Part shown: piece by piece, positions 1 to 7,513 of the stretch
Numbering within the stretch: position 1 is the stretch's first letter
How the letters are laid out: the number at the start of each line of letters is the position of its first letter
DNA from: Verrucomicrobiaceae bacterium
GTDB lineage: Bacteria > Verrucomicrobiota > Verrucomicrobiia > Verrucomicrobiales > Verrucomicrobiaceae
Direction of reading: 5' to 3'
NCBI GenBank assembly: GCA_015075365.1
Contig: JABTUN010000001.1
Coordinates: 2,294,001-2,358,000 of the forward strand
DNA: 64,000 bases
Notes under the pieces: generated by a model
The model's input: only the letters and a program-made list of their open reading frames with translations
Databases searched by the model: none
What the model was told of the DNA's origin: nothing
Translations under genes and position numbers: made by a program

Positions 1-544
1 ATCCCTTCGCCGCCGGCGGTACATGCACGCGCACACGACCGCTCACGCATCGCGCCTCCCATGCGGAGATGACCTCGATTTCCGCGCCGCCCTCGATCAA
101 AGCCGTCGCACCGCTGAAAAACTCGATCTGCGCGAGACCTTTCATCAGTTTGATCGTGCCCGGAGCGAGCGTGTCGCCACTGCGCAGCGTGGTTTGCGCG
201 AACTCGGCGTCCAGCATCTGGCTGAGCATGGCGACACCGCTGGAGGTGGCCTCGGCATGGGTGGATTCACGAGGCCACATAATGAACGCCACCGTGATGA
301 CAGCGGCAGCAGCGAGCGCTGGGAGGAATTTCTTCCAGCGCGGCGGGCCCGGCGGCTTTTCATCCTGCGGGAGCCGCCCCGTGCCGATCTGTGGCTGCTG
401 GAGCAGGCGCGCCTGCAGATCGGCGAGTTCCAGATAGAGACGGCGTGCCTGCCAGTCCTCCCTTAGCAGCGCATCGAGCCGCGCATGCTGCTCGCGCGTG
501 ATCTCACCGTCGAGTTGGGCGTGGATGAGGGATTCGAGATTCAT
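1..544 (-). CDS. FecR-like membrane regulator, 3' part missing
   Basis: The frame starts at ATG 544 and runs off the left edge with 181 codons visible. Residues 1-50 are a helical cytoplasmic segment like the short N-terminal part of FecR/anti-sigma proteins. A single membrane helix lies at about 73-90, followed by a periplasmic part (118-181) with the FecR pattern of alternating strands (GGAEIEVISAWEARCVSGRV). Its start codon overlaps the stop of the sigma gene by four bases (ATGA, 541-544), so the two are translationally coupled. This is the usual arrangement of a sigma factor and its membrane-bound partner. In planctomycetes and verrucomicrobia such proteins often continue into a LamG domain, which cannot be checked here. 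Confidence 0.8.
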   Translation of the reverse strand, partial: MNLESLIHAQLDGEITREQHARLDALLREDWQARRLYLELADLQARLLQQPQIGTGRLPQDEKPPGPPRWKKFLPALAAAAVITVAFIMWPRESTHAEATSSGVAMLSQMLDAEFAQTTLRSGDTLAPGTIKLMKGLAQIEFFSGATALIEGGAEIEVISAWEARCVSGRVRVHVPPAAKG

Positions 545-1071
545 GCGAGCCCCTCCGTTTCGAGCTGGCGTGTCACACATTCGTGCAGACGCTGGCGCAG
601 CATCTCCAAGTTGCGGAACAGCGTACGGCGGCTCATGGCGAAGCGCCGCATCATCTCCTCCGCGCCTTCCCGCAGCGCGTAGCGGCGGGTGACCAGTTCC
701 TTGTCCTGCGGTGTGAGTTTTGCCAGGCAGGCATCCAGCAGGCGAAGACGCTCGTCGAGCCGCGGCTCGATGAGCGCGCGCTCGTTGGCGATGAGGTCCA
801 TCACATCCTCGCTGAACAGCAGGGGCGACCTCGCCGCCTTTTCGCGGTGCTTCTGCACCTGGAGATACGCGAAGCGGTAAGCCCACGGCAAAAACGGCCG
901 CGTGGCGTCATACTGGTCAAACTTCCGGAACAAGGCCACGCTCGTCTCCTGCAGGATGTCCCGGGCATCCGCCTCGCATGGCACGAGGCTGAAGATGTAG
1001 CGAAACAGCGCCTCCTGATGTCGTGTGAGCAGGAGGATCAAATCTTCAGCGTTGGGCGCGGGATCGGACAT
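541..1071 (-). CDS. ECF-type RNA polymerase sigma factor
   Basis: The 176-residue protein has sigma-70 region 2 at about residues 12-80, including the core-binding segment DILQETSVALFRKF, and a region 4 helix-turn-helix at about 110-165 (LTPQDKELVTRRYALREG, then MMRRFAMSRRTLFRNLEML). There is no region 1 or 3, which makes it an extracytoplasmic-function sigma factor. It probably belongs to the planctomycete/verrucomicrobial groups usually paired with FecR-like proteins. The downstream FecR-like gene overlaps its stop codon, so the two form one unit. Its target genes cannot be read from this sequence. Confidence 0.9.
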   Translation of the reverse strand: MSDPAPNAEDLILLLTRHQEALFRYIFSLVPCEADARDILQETSVALFRKFDQYDATRPFLPWAYRFAYLQVQKHREKAARSPLLFSEDVMDLIANERALIEPRLDERLRLLDACLAKLTPQDKELVTRRYALREGAEEMMRRFAMSRRTLFRNLEMLRQRLHECVTRQLETEGLA

Positions 1072-1142
1072 GGGTCTCTTCTTATTCCGAAAAACCGGCC
1101 CTGGATGCCAAAATCCCGTTTGAACAACCTCCCAGGTCTTTT

Positions 1143-2078
1143 TCAGAGTCCGCGCCCGCCGAGATGCTTCGTGAAGAACTCAGCACACACGCCCACGCAG
1201 ACATCGAAGGCTTTTTGCTGACCGAGGAAGGCGTGCGGGGCCTGCGGGATGATTTCGAGACCAGTGGGGATGCCGAGCTTTTCCAGATCGGGACGCGTTT
1301 CGTCGGCGTGGGTGCTGGGGTCGTCGAGTTCGCCGGTCATGAAAAGCAGGGGAGGGTCGGCTTTGTCGAGATGATGACGTGGGGAAGCGAGGGCGTAGGT
1401 TTGCGGGAGCTTGGCCTGTGAATCGCCGAGGAAGGTGCGGTAGAAGGGATCGTCGGGCTTGCTGCTGAGCTCGCCGATGCGGGCGCTTTCGAGATCGCTC
1501 TGCGCGCCCATGGCGATGCCGGCCTGCATGGCGCTGGATTGATCGGCGTGGCCGCCATCGCCTTCGAGTTCCTTCACGCCGCCACTGGTGGTGAGCAGCG
1601 CGGCGAGATGACCGCCTGCGGAAAGGCCGGTGACGCCGATGGCATTGGCGTTGATGCCAAACTGGGCCGCGTTGGCCCGCAGGAAGCGCACAGCGGCTTT
1701 GCAGTCCTGAATGGCGGCAGGAAACTTCGCCTCGCCGCTCAGGCGATAGCTGATCGTCGCGGCGACGAAGCCCTTCGCGGCCAGGGCTTGCGCGAGGTTC
1801 GCCATGTTGGAACGCTCGCCCTTATACCAACCGCCTCCGTGAATGCAGATGATGGCGGGCAGTGGCTGCGAGGCCGTTTTGGGCTTCCAGAGATCGAGCT
1901 GCATCTCGCGCTGGCCGTAGCGGGCGTAAACGAGGCCCGGATGCGCTTCGAGTGAAGCGGTGACTTCCGGCGCGAGCTTGGTGGGCGCGGGTTTCGGCTG
2001 CTGGGCCAGTGCGGCGAGGGTGAGGAGCGGGAGGAGCGGGAGGAGCGGGAGGAGCGGGAGGAGAATGAGGGAACGCAT
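1143..2078 (-). CDS. Exported alpha/beta-hydrolase esterase (BD-FAE type)
   Basis: The 311-residue protein has a signal peptide whose hydrophobic core is a run of Pro-Leu-Leu triplets, then an alpha/beta-hydrolase fold. The oxyanion motif HGGGW is at 80-84, the nucleophile lies in GLSAGG (Ser153), and the acid and base are probably Asp252 or Asp253 and His282 in PQAPHAF. This matches feruloyl/acetyl-ester hydrolases of the BD-FAE family, which remove ester groups from polysaccharides. ATG 2078 was chosen over the in-frame TTG at 2093. A similar enzyme is encoded at 29609-30586. The true substrate is unknown. Confidence 0.82.
   Translation of the reverse strand: MRSLILLPLLPLLPLLPLLTLAALAQQPKPAPTKLAPEVTASLEAHPGLVYARYGQREMQLDLWKPKTASQPLPAIICIHGGGWYKGERSNMANLAQALAAKGFVAATISYRLSGEAKFPAAIQDCKAAVRFLRANAAQFGINANAIGVTGLSAGGHLAALLTTSGGVKELEGDGGHADQSSAMQAGIAMGAQSDLESARIGELSSKPDDPFYRTFLGDSQAKLPQTYALASPRHHLDKADPPLLFMTGELDDPSTHADETRPDLEKLGIPTGLEIIPQAPHAFLGQQKAFDVCVGVCAEFFTKHLGGRGL
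2022..2063. repeat. Nine-base microsatellite inside the signal-peptide coding region
   Basis: The unit GAGGAGCGG is repeated four times perfectly, followed by six more bases of a fifth copy. Read on the minus strand it encodes the Pro-Leu-Leu triplets of the esterase signal peptide. The unit is a multiple of three, so copy-number changes would alter the hydrophobic core by three residues without shifting the frame. Confidence 0.95.
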
Positions 2079-2106
2079 GGTTATGGTGGGCAAAGAATAA
2101 ACGCTG

Positions 2107-3369
2107 TCAGCGAGGTGCCGCAGATGTTTTTACAGATTCCGCCATCCGCGTGAGCTTTTCCACGATCTCAGAATGCTGCATTGAAACATCGTTTTGCTCG
2201 GCGAGGTCGGTTTGGAGGTCGAAGAGCATCGTCTTCGGCGTGAGGTGGAGTTTCCAGCGGCCTTCGCGGAAGGATTCCAGGCGGCGCTCCTTGTAGCCGT
2301 AGAGGGAGTAGAGCGTGGTGCGGCGGGATTGGGCGTTGGCATTGAGAAAGAGGCCAGTTTGGTCAAGGCCGTCAAGATTCGCGGGCGTTGGTGTGTCGCA
2401 GAGACGGGCGAAGGTGGGAAGGAGGTCGAGGGTGGTGAGCATTTCATCGCAGACGCGATTCGCGGGCACTTTGCCGGGCCACCAGACGAGACAGGGGACG
2501 CGCAGGCCGCCTTCATGCACGGTGTGCTTGCTGCCGCTGAGCGGCGTTGCACTGCCGGGCGTCTTGCGCTCGGGGCCGTTGTCGCTGGTGAAGATCACGA
2601 GCGTCTTCTCGGCAAGATCGAGGGCGCGGAGTTTGTCGAGGATCTGGCCGGTGCTGTCGTCGAGTTCTTCGATGACGTCGCCGTAAAGGCCGCGCTGCGA
2701 TTTGCCTTTGAACTTCGGCGAGGCGTCGAAGGGCAGGTGCGGCATCGCATGGCCGAGGTAGAGGAAAAACGGCCGTTGGCGATGTTGCTCGATGAATTTC
2801 AGCGCCTCGGCGGTGTAGAGCGCGGTCATCTCGGCGGGCACGGCGGGGCGCTTTTCCACGGCATCGCCACGCAGCACGGGCATGCCGCCTTCCTTTTCAA
2901 AGACGACCGTTTCCCAGTGGTCGAGGTTGTGGAGAACGCCGTAGTAGCTGTCGAAGCCCTGATCCACCGGCCGCATGCCTTGGACGAAGCCGAGATGCCA
3001 TTTGCCGATGCAGCCGGTGGCGTGGCCCGCAGCCTTGAAAACCTCCGCGAGGGTTGTTTCGGTGCCCGCGAGGCCGTTTTTCGCATCGGGACGCAAAACG
3101 CCAGTCGCGAGTCCGACACGTCCCGGATACTTCCCGGTCATCAGCGCGGCCCGCGAGGGTGTGCAGAGAGCGGAGGTGACGCTGAAGTCGGTGAACCGCG
3201 TGCCCTCCGCCGCCATGCGGTCGAGGTGCGGCGTGCGGATGTCCTTTGCGCCGTAGCAGCCGAGATCGCCGTAACCGAGGTCGTCACAGTTGATGAGGAT
3301 GACATTCGGCCCGGCGGCATGGACGGACAGACCAAGAATCATCATGAGGCAGGCAAGAATGGGCTTCAT
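2107..3369 (-). CDS. Exported sulfatase, cysteine type
   Basis: The 420-residue protein starts at ATG 3367-3369 with a signal peptide ending near HAA (18-19). The family metal ligands Asp29-Asp30 are in INCDDLGYGD. The active-site motif C-T-P-S-R starts at Cys69, which would be converted to formylglycine. Later motifs (GKWHLG, FTSDNGPE, GSKHTVHEGG) fit arylsulfatase family S1. It would cleave sulfate esters from polysaccharides or aryl sulfates in the periplasm or outside the cell. It is divergent from the binding-protein gene 61 bases away. The only SUMF-domain protein in the window (39127-41088) lacks the catalytic cysteines, so the maturation enzyme must be encoded elsewhere. Confidence 0.93.
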   Translation of the reverse strand: MKPILACLMMILGLSVHAAGPNVILINCDDLGYGDLGCYGAKDIRTPHLDRMAAEGTRFTDFSVTSALCTPSRAALMTGKYPGRVGLATGVLRPDAKNGLAGTETTLAEVFKAAGHATGCIGKWHLGFVQGMRPVDQGFDSYYGVLHNLDHWETVVFEKEGGMPVLRGDAVEKRPAVPAEMTALYTAEALKFIEQHRQRPFFLYLGHAMPHLPFDASPKFKGKSQRGLYGDVIEELDDSTGQILDKLRALDLAEKTLVIFTSDNGPERKTPGSATPLSGSKHTVHEGGLRVPCLVWWPGKVPANRVCDEMLTTLDLLPTFARLCDTPTPANLDGLDQTGLFLNANAQSRRTTLYSLYGYKERRLESFREGRWKLHLTPKTMLFDLQTDLAEQNDVSMQHSEIVEKLTRMAESVKTSAAPR

Positions 3370-3430
3370 CGGCTGCGAAAACGAAGGTTGCGGCAGCCTT
3401 CTCCCGTTGGTTTCATGGCAAGTGCCAACC

Positions 3431-4363
3431 ATGAAGCTCTTTTTCACACTCCTCGCCGCCGCGCTGGCCCTTGTTTCGTGCAAACCGTCCGCACCTTCTC
3501 CCTCATCCGCTTCCGGCAAGCCCAAGGTCGCGCTCGTGATGAAGTCGCTGGCGAATGAGTTCTTCCAGACCATGGCCGAAGGCGCGAAGAAGCATCAGGC
3601 CGCGCACGCCGCCGATTACGAACTCATCGTCAACGGCATCAAAAACGAAACCGACCTCGCCGAGCAGGTCGCGCTGGTCGATCAGATGATCGCGCAGGGC
3701 GTGCAGGCACTCGTCATCGCGCCCGCCGACTCGAAGGCACTCATCACCGTGCTCAAACGTGCCAAAGACGCCGGCATCCTCGTCATCAACATCGACAACA
3801 AGCTCGACGCCGACACGCTGAAGCAAGCCGGCCTGCAAATCCCCTTCGTCGGCCCGGACAATCGCGATGGTGCGAAGCGCGTCGGCGAGGTTCTGGCCAA
3901 GAAGCTCCAAAGCGGCGATGAAGTGGCCATCATCGAAGGCGTCACCACCGCCTTCAACAGCCAGCAGCGCAAATCCGGCTTTGAAGACGCCATGAAGGCC
4001 GCGGGCATGAAAATCGTCAGCGTGCAAAGCGGTGAGTGGGAGGTCGAAAAAGCCAGCACCGTCGCCTCCGGCCTTTTGACCGCCAATCCCGGCCTCAAAG
4101 CCCTTTTGTGCGCCAATGACAGCATGGCCCTCGGAGCCGCCGCCGCCGTGCAAAGCGCCCAAAAGGCCGGCCAGGTCCAAATCGTCGGTTTCGACAACAT
4201 CAGCGCCCTCAAACCCCTTTTGGCCGACGGTCGCGTCCTCGCCACCGCCGACCAGCACGGCGACCAACTCGCCGTCTTCGGCATCGAAGCCGCCCTGAAA
4301 GCCCTGAAGGACAAAACAACGCCCGCAGACGTGCAGACGCCGGTGGATGTGGTCACGAAATGA
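3431..4363 (+). CDS. Sugar/nucleoside ABC transporter binding lipoprotein (RbsB-like)
   Basis: The 310-residue protein begins with a lipoprotein signal (lipobox LVSC, Cys17) and continues with a periplasmic type 1 binding-protein fold of the ribose/galactose class: KVALVMKSLANEFFQTMAEG, then ALVIAPADS, then INIDNKLD. It would deliver a pentose, hexose or nucleoside to the permease encoded at 4608. ATG 3431 is the first start after the divergent promoter region and gives a standard lipoprotein leader. A short stem (TGGCAAGTGCCA, 3416-3427) lies just before the start codon. The two downstream nucleoside hydrolases make a nucleoside or ribose ligand plausible, but this is inference. Confidence 0.88.
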   Translation: MKLFFTLLAAALALVSCKPSAPSPSSASGKPKVALVMKSLANEFFQTMAEGAKKHQAAHAADYELIVNGIKNETDLAEQVALVDQMIAQGVQALVIAPADSKALITVLKRAKDAGILVINIDNKLDADTLKQAGLQIPFVGPDNRDGAKRVGEVLAKKLQSGDEVAIIEGVTTAFNSQQRKSGFEDAMKAAGMKIVSVQSGEWEVEKASTVASGLLTANPGLKALLCANDSMALGAAAAVQSAQKAGQVQIVGFDNISALKPLLADGRVLATADQHGDQLAVFGIEAALKALKDKTTPADVQTPVDVVTK

Positions 4364-4373
4364 CGAAACCCGA

Positions 4374-4388
4374 ATGGCGAATGACGAA
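4374..4388. repeat. Inverted repeat arm, partner at 5566-5580
   Basis: The 15 bases ATGGCGAATGACGAA recur as a perfect reverse complement at 5566-5580, on the other side of the permease gene. Here the word forms the start of the zinc-ribbon gene. At the other site it forms part of the signal peptide of the first nucleoside hydrolase. Related words (AATGACGAAA) lie just upstream. Confidence 0.85.
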
Positions 4389-4574
4389 CGAGATCGTTGG
4401 ATTGAGGCTGCCAAAGCGGCAGTCGATGTTTCGGCTCGTATCATCTGCCCGAGGTGCCGCAAAGGCATGCTGCTGATTGAGGATGAGCGTGTCGATGCGA
4501 CCCATCAAGACCGGCATCTTCGCTGTCCCGATTGTAGTGCACACGAATCGATTTTCATGCGAGTCGTGGGATGA
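4374..4574 (+). CDS. Small zinc-ribbon protein
   Basis: This 66-residue frame lies between the binding protein and the permease. Two cysteine pairs, CPRC and CPDC, are about 25 residues apart, as expected for a zinc ribbon. The charged N-terminus (MANDERDRWIEAAKAAVDVS) is helical and there is no signal peptide or membrane segment. The start codon lies inside a repeat word (ATGGCGAATGACGAA, 4374-4388) that recurs inverted at 5566-5580. No named family was recognised. The intact pattern and tight spacing support a real gene, though a larger start at 4347 is possible. Confidence 0.6.
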   Translation: MANDERDRWIEAAKAAVDVSARIICPRCRKGMLLIEDERVDATHQDRHLRCPDCSAHESIFMRVVG

Positions 4575-4578
4575 ATCC

Positions 4579-4604
4579 AAAATCAGAAATCTAAAATCAG
4601 GAAT
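4579..4604. repeat. Word-repeat gap ahead of the permease (AAAATCAG / AAATCTAAAATC)
   Basis: The gap before the permease is AT-rich against a GC-rich background. It holds AAAATCAG twice (4579-4586 and 4593-4600) around GAAATCTAAAATC (4586-4598). The same 13 bases occur at 37264-37276 inside pabB. Confidence 0.8.
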
Positions 4605-4607
4605 CCC

Positions 4608-5534
4608 GTGCGCCGCTTCGCCGACTACCTCATCCTCTTCGCCGTGCTCGCGGCGATGATCGTGCTCTTCGGGCTGATGCGGGACACGTTTTGGAGCTTT
4701 GCGACGCTTGGCAATGTCGCGAACCGCATCCCGGCGCTCGCGCTCGTCGCGACGGGCATGACGCTGGTCATGATCACGGGCGGGATCGATCTGTCGGTCG
4801 GCTCGTTGCTCGGCTTTTGCGGCGCGGTGGTCGGCGCGGGCATGGTGGACCTGCAACTCGGCCTGTTCACCGCGTTGGCGGGCAGCGTGCTGCTCGGTGG
4901 CATGCTTGGAGGCGGCACCGGGCTCGTGAGCGTGAAGTTTCGACTGCCTTCCTTCATCGTTTCGCTCGGCATGCTCGAAATGGTGCGCGGCATGGCCTAC
5001 AAGCTCACCGAGTCGAAGACAAAATACATCGGCGCGGCCATCGAGCCGCTCGGCGCGCCGTTTGGCGGGCTCGTCATCTCGCCTGCGTTCGTCGTGAGCG
5101 TGCTCGTCGTCATCGCGGGGCAGGTGCTGCTCTCGCACACCGCGCTGGGCCGTCATTTCATCGCCATCGGTGCGAACCGCGAGGCCGCGCTCGTCTCCGG
5201 CGTGCCGGTGGACCGCCCGCGCATCCTCGCGCACGCGCTGCTCGGCGCGCTGACCGGTCTGGCGGCCGTGTTTCACTGCTCGCGCCTCGGCAGCGCCGAT
5301 CCGAACGCCGGTGTCGGCTTTGAACTCAGCGCCATCGCCGCCGTGGTCGTCGGCGGCACCAGCTTGATGGGCGGACGCGGCAGCGTGGTGAAAAGTTTTC
5401 TCGGAGTCCTCATCATCGCCACCCTGGAGGCCGGACTCGTCCAACTCGGCGCCTCCGACCCCGACAAACGCATCGTCACCGGTGCCGTCATCATCGCCGC
5501 CGTGCTCGCGGACACGTGGAGGAGAAAATCATGA
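4608..5534 (+). CDS. Ribose-type ABC transporter permease (RbsC-like)
   Basis: The 308-residue membrane protein has about nine hydrophobic helices and the permease signature ITGGIDLSVGS at 56-66, followed by the second conserved block VVVGGTSLMGGRGSV. It is the inner-membrane channel for the substrate captured by the upstream lipoprotein. It starts with GTG at 4608, and its stop overlaps the next start (ATGA, 5531-5534). No RbsA-type ATPase gene is present in this operon or anywhere in the window, so the transporter must borrow one. A second, larger permease of the same family is at 48915. Confidence 0.9.
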   Translation: MRRFADYLILFAVLAAMIVLFGLMRDTFWSFATLGNVANRIPALALVATGMTLVMITGGIDLSVGSLLGFCGAVVGAGMVDLQLGLFTALAGSVLLGGMLGGGTGLVSVKFRLPSFIVSLGMLEMVRGMAYKLTESKTKYIGAAIEPLGAPFGGLVISPAFVVSVLVVIAGQVLLSHTALGRHFIAIGANREAALVSGVPVDRPRILAHALLGALTGLAAVFHCSRLGSADPNAGVGFELSAIAAVVVGGTSLMGGRGSVVKSFLGVLIIATLEAGLVQLGASDPDKRIVTGAVIIAAVLADTWRRKS

Positions 5535-6520
5535 AGTCCCTGCTGCTCAGCTTCGTCATTTTGCATTCGTCATTCGCCATGGCGGCGGAACGTCCGCGCA
5601 TCCTCTTCGACACGGACATCACGGGCGATGTCGATGACGTGCTGGCGCTGGCGATGTGTCACACGCTGGCGGATCGCGGGGCGTGTGAGTTTCTTGGCGT
5701 GACGGTTTCGAAGAACAACCCGCTGACGGCGAGCTTTGTGGATGCGCAGAACACGTTTCACGGTCGCCCGGATCTGCCGGTGGGCGTGACGCGGGATGCG
5801 AAGGCACAGCATCGCGAGAGCAAATACCTCAAGCTTGCCGATTCGCCGAATTACCCACACGATTTGAAGCGCAACGAGGACGCGAAGGATGCCGTGGAGC
5901 TGATTCGAGAGCTTTTGACGGCGCAGCCGGATCACAGCGTGACGATCATCAGCGTCGGCATCGCCTCGAACATGGCGAACCTGCTCAAATCGCCCGGCGG
6001 GGTCGATTTGGTGAAGCAGAAGGTCAAAGCGCTGTCGATCATGGCCGGTGCGTTCGCGTTTTGTAACCGCACGAACTACCACCTCGAAGCGAACGTCATC
6101 AACGGCATCGGCTACATGCAAACCGTGGCCGATCAGTGGCCGGACGAGGTGCCCATTGTGTGGAGCGGCTACGAGATCGGCGAGGCGCTACCGTTCCCGC
6201 GTGTGGTCATCCAGCGCGATCTCGACTACCTGCCGCATCATCTCGTCAAAGAGGCGTATTTGCTCCACAGCGGCCCGGAGCACGACCGGCCGTGCTGGGA
6301 CGAGAGCAGCGTGCTGTGGGCCGTGTATCCCGATCGCGGCTTTTTCGGCCTCTCCGAGCCCGGACGCGTCGAGGTGCTCGATGACGGCTTCACGCGCTTC
6401 ATGCCGCAGGGCAAAGCCCAAGCCAGCAAGCGCGACCGTTTCCTCACCATGAGCTCCGTGCAGCAAAGCCGCGCCCTGGAAGCCATCGTCCATCTCACCA
6501 TCCAACCTCCGAAAAAATGA
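5531..6520 (+). CDS. Exported nucleoside hydrolase, copy 1
   Basis: The 329-residue protein has a signal peptide followed by ILFDTDITGDVDDVLALA, a variant of the aspartate-rich calcium and ribose binding motif of inosine-uridine nucleoside hydrolases. Later blocks (ALSIMAGAF, VWSGYEIG, WDESSVLWAVYPD) match the paralogue downstream. It would split nucleosides into base and ribose outside the cytoplasm. ATG 5531 overlaps the permease stop. Bases 5551-5580, which encode the end of the leader (FVILHSSFAM), consist of an inverted repeat word. The spaced aspartates differ from the classical DTDPGxDD, so the exact substrate may differ. Confidence 0.85.
   Translation: MKSLLLSFVILHSSFAMAAERPRILFDTDITGDVDDVLALAMCHTLADRGACEFLGVTVSKNNPLTASFVDAQNTFHGRPDLPVGVTRDAKAQHRESKYLKLADSPNYPHDLKRNEDAKDAVELIRELLTAQPDHSVTIISVGIASNMANLLKSPGGVDLVKQKVKALSIMAGAFAFCNRTNYHLEANVINGIGYMQTVADQWPDEVPIVWSGYEIGEALPFPRVVIQRDLDYLPHHLVKEAYLLHSGPEHDRPCWDESSVLWAVYPDRGFFGLSEPGRVEVLDDGFTRFMPQGKAQASKRDRFLTMSSVQQSRALEAIVHLTIQPPKK
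5551..5580. repeat. Word repeat in a signal-peptide coding region, inverse of 4374-4388
   Basis: The stretch consists of TCGTCATT-type words and contains the exact reverse complement (5566-5580) of bases 4374-4388. It encodes FVILHSSFAM in the nucleoside hydrolase leader, so the repeat has become part of a protein. Confidence 0.85.
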
Positions 6521-7482
6521 AGCACCTGCTCTTTTCCCTCTTGTTTTGCGGCCTCGCTCAGGCGGCGCCGGTGAAACTCATCTTCGACACCGACATGGGC
6601 AACGATGTCGATGACCTGATGGCGCTGTGCATGATTCACAACCTGCAAAAGCGCGGCGCGTGCGAGTTGCTTGCGGTCACGGTGACGAAGGATCATCCGC
6701 AGGCGGCTGCGTTCGTCGATGCGGTGAACACGCTCTACGGTTATCCGGACACACCCATCGGCGTGGTGCGCAATGGCGCGGCGAAAGAGGCGGGGAAGTT
6801 CAATCTGCTGGCCGACAAGTATCCGCACGATCTCAAAAGCGGCGCGGACGCGCCTGAGGCGGGCGGTTTGATCAAAGACATTCTCGCGAAGCAGCCGGAT
6901 GGCAGCGTGGTGATCGCGCAGGTGGGCTTTTTCACGAATCTGGCGCGTCTGATGGACGATGCGGAAGCGAAGGCGCTCATCGCGAAGAAAGTCAAAGTGC
7001 TCAGCATCATGGCGGGTGCGTTTCAGACGGTGAATTTCGACACGCGGCACCTCGAATACAATGTGAAGCTCGATGTGCCCGCCGCGCAGAAGCTCGCGAA
7101 GGAATGGCCGACGCCGATGGTGTGGAGCGGCTACGAGATCGGTGTGGCGGCGGCGTTTCCGCATGTCGTCATCGAGCAGGACCTCAACTACATGCCGCAG
7201 CATCCGCTGAAGGAGGCCTACTACCTCTACAACCCGCCGCCGCACGATCGCCCGACCTGGGACCCGACCGCGGTGCTGTATGCGATCTACCCGGATCGCG
7301 GTTACTTCGATCTCTCGCCACCCGGCAACATCAAGGTCGATGACGACTCCGCGACGCTCTTCCGCCCCGTGAAGAAAGGCGAAGGCAAGCATCGCTTCCT
7401 CATCATGAGCTCCGAGCAGGCTGCGCGCGTGCGCGAAGCGATTGTGCAACTCAGCGTCGAACCTCCACCGGCGAAGAAGTAG
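6517..7482 (+). CDS. Exported nucleoside hydrolase, copy 2
   Basis: The 321-residue protein is a tandem paralogue of the preceding gene. It has a signal peptide (to about AQA, residue 16), then LIFDTDMGNDVDDLMALC and the same later blocks (LSIMAGAF, VWSGYEIG, TAVLYAIYPDRGYF). Its start overlaps the upstream stop (ATGA, 6517-6520), giving four coupled genes from 4608. Two divergent copies suggest different nucleoside or glycoside preferences. The operon is best read as hydrolysis of nucleosides in the periplasm followed by uptake of the released sugar or base. Confidence 0.86.
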   Translation: MKHLLFSLLFCGLAQAAPVKLIFDTDMGNDVDDLMALCMIHNLQKRGACELLAVTVTKDHPQAAAFVDAVNTLYGYPDTPIGVVRNGAAKEAGKFNLLADKYPHDLKSGADAPEAGGLIKDILAKQPDGSVVIAQVGFFTNLARLMDDAEAKALIAKKVKVLSIMAGAFQTVNFDTRHLEYNVKLDVPAAQKLAKEWPTPMVWSGYEIGVAAAFPHVVIEQDLNYMPQHPLKEAYYLYNPPPHDRPTWDPTAVLYAIYPDRGYFDLSPPGNIKVDDDSATLFRPVKKGEGKHRFLIMSSEQAARVREAIVQLSVEPPPAKK

Positions 7483-7513
7483 CGGATGTGGGGCTGGCGC
7501 TCCATCGTGTCTG

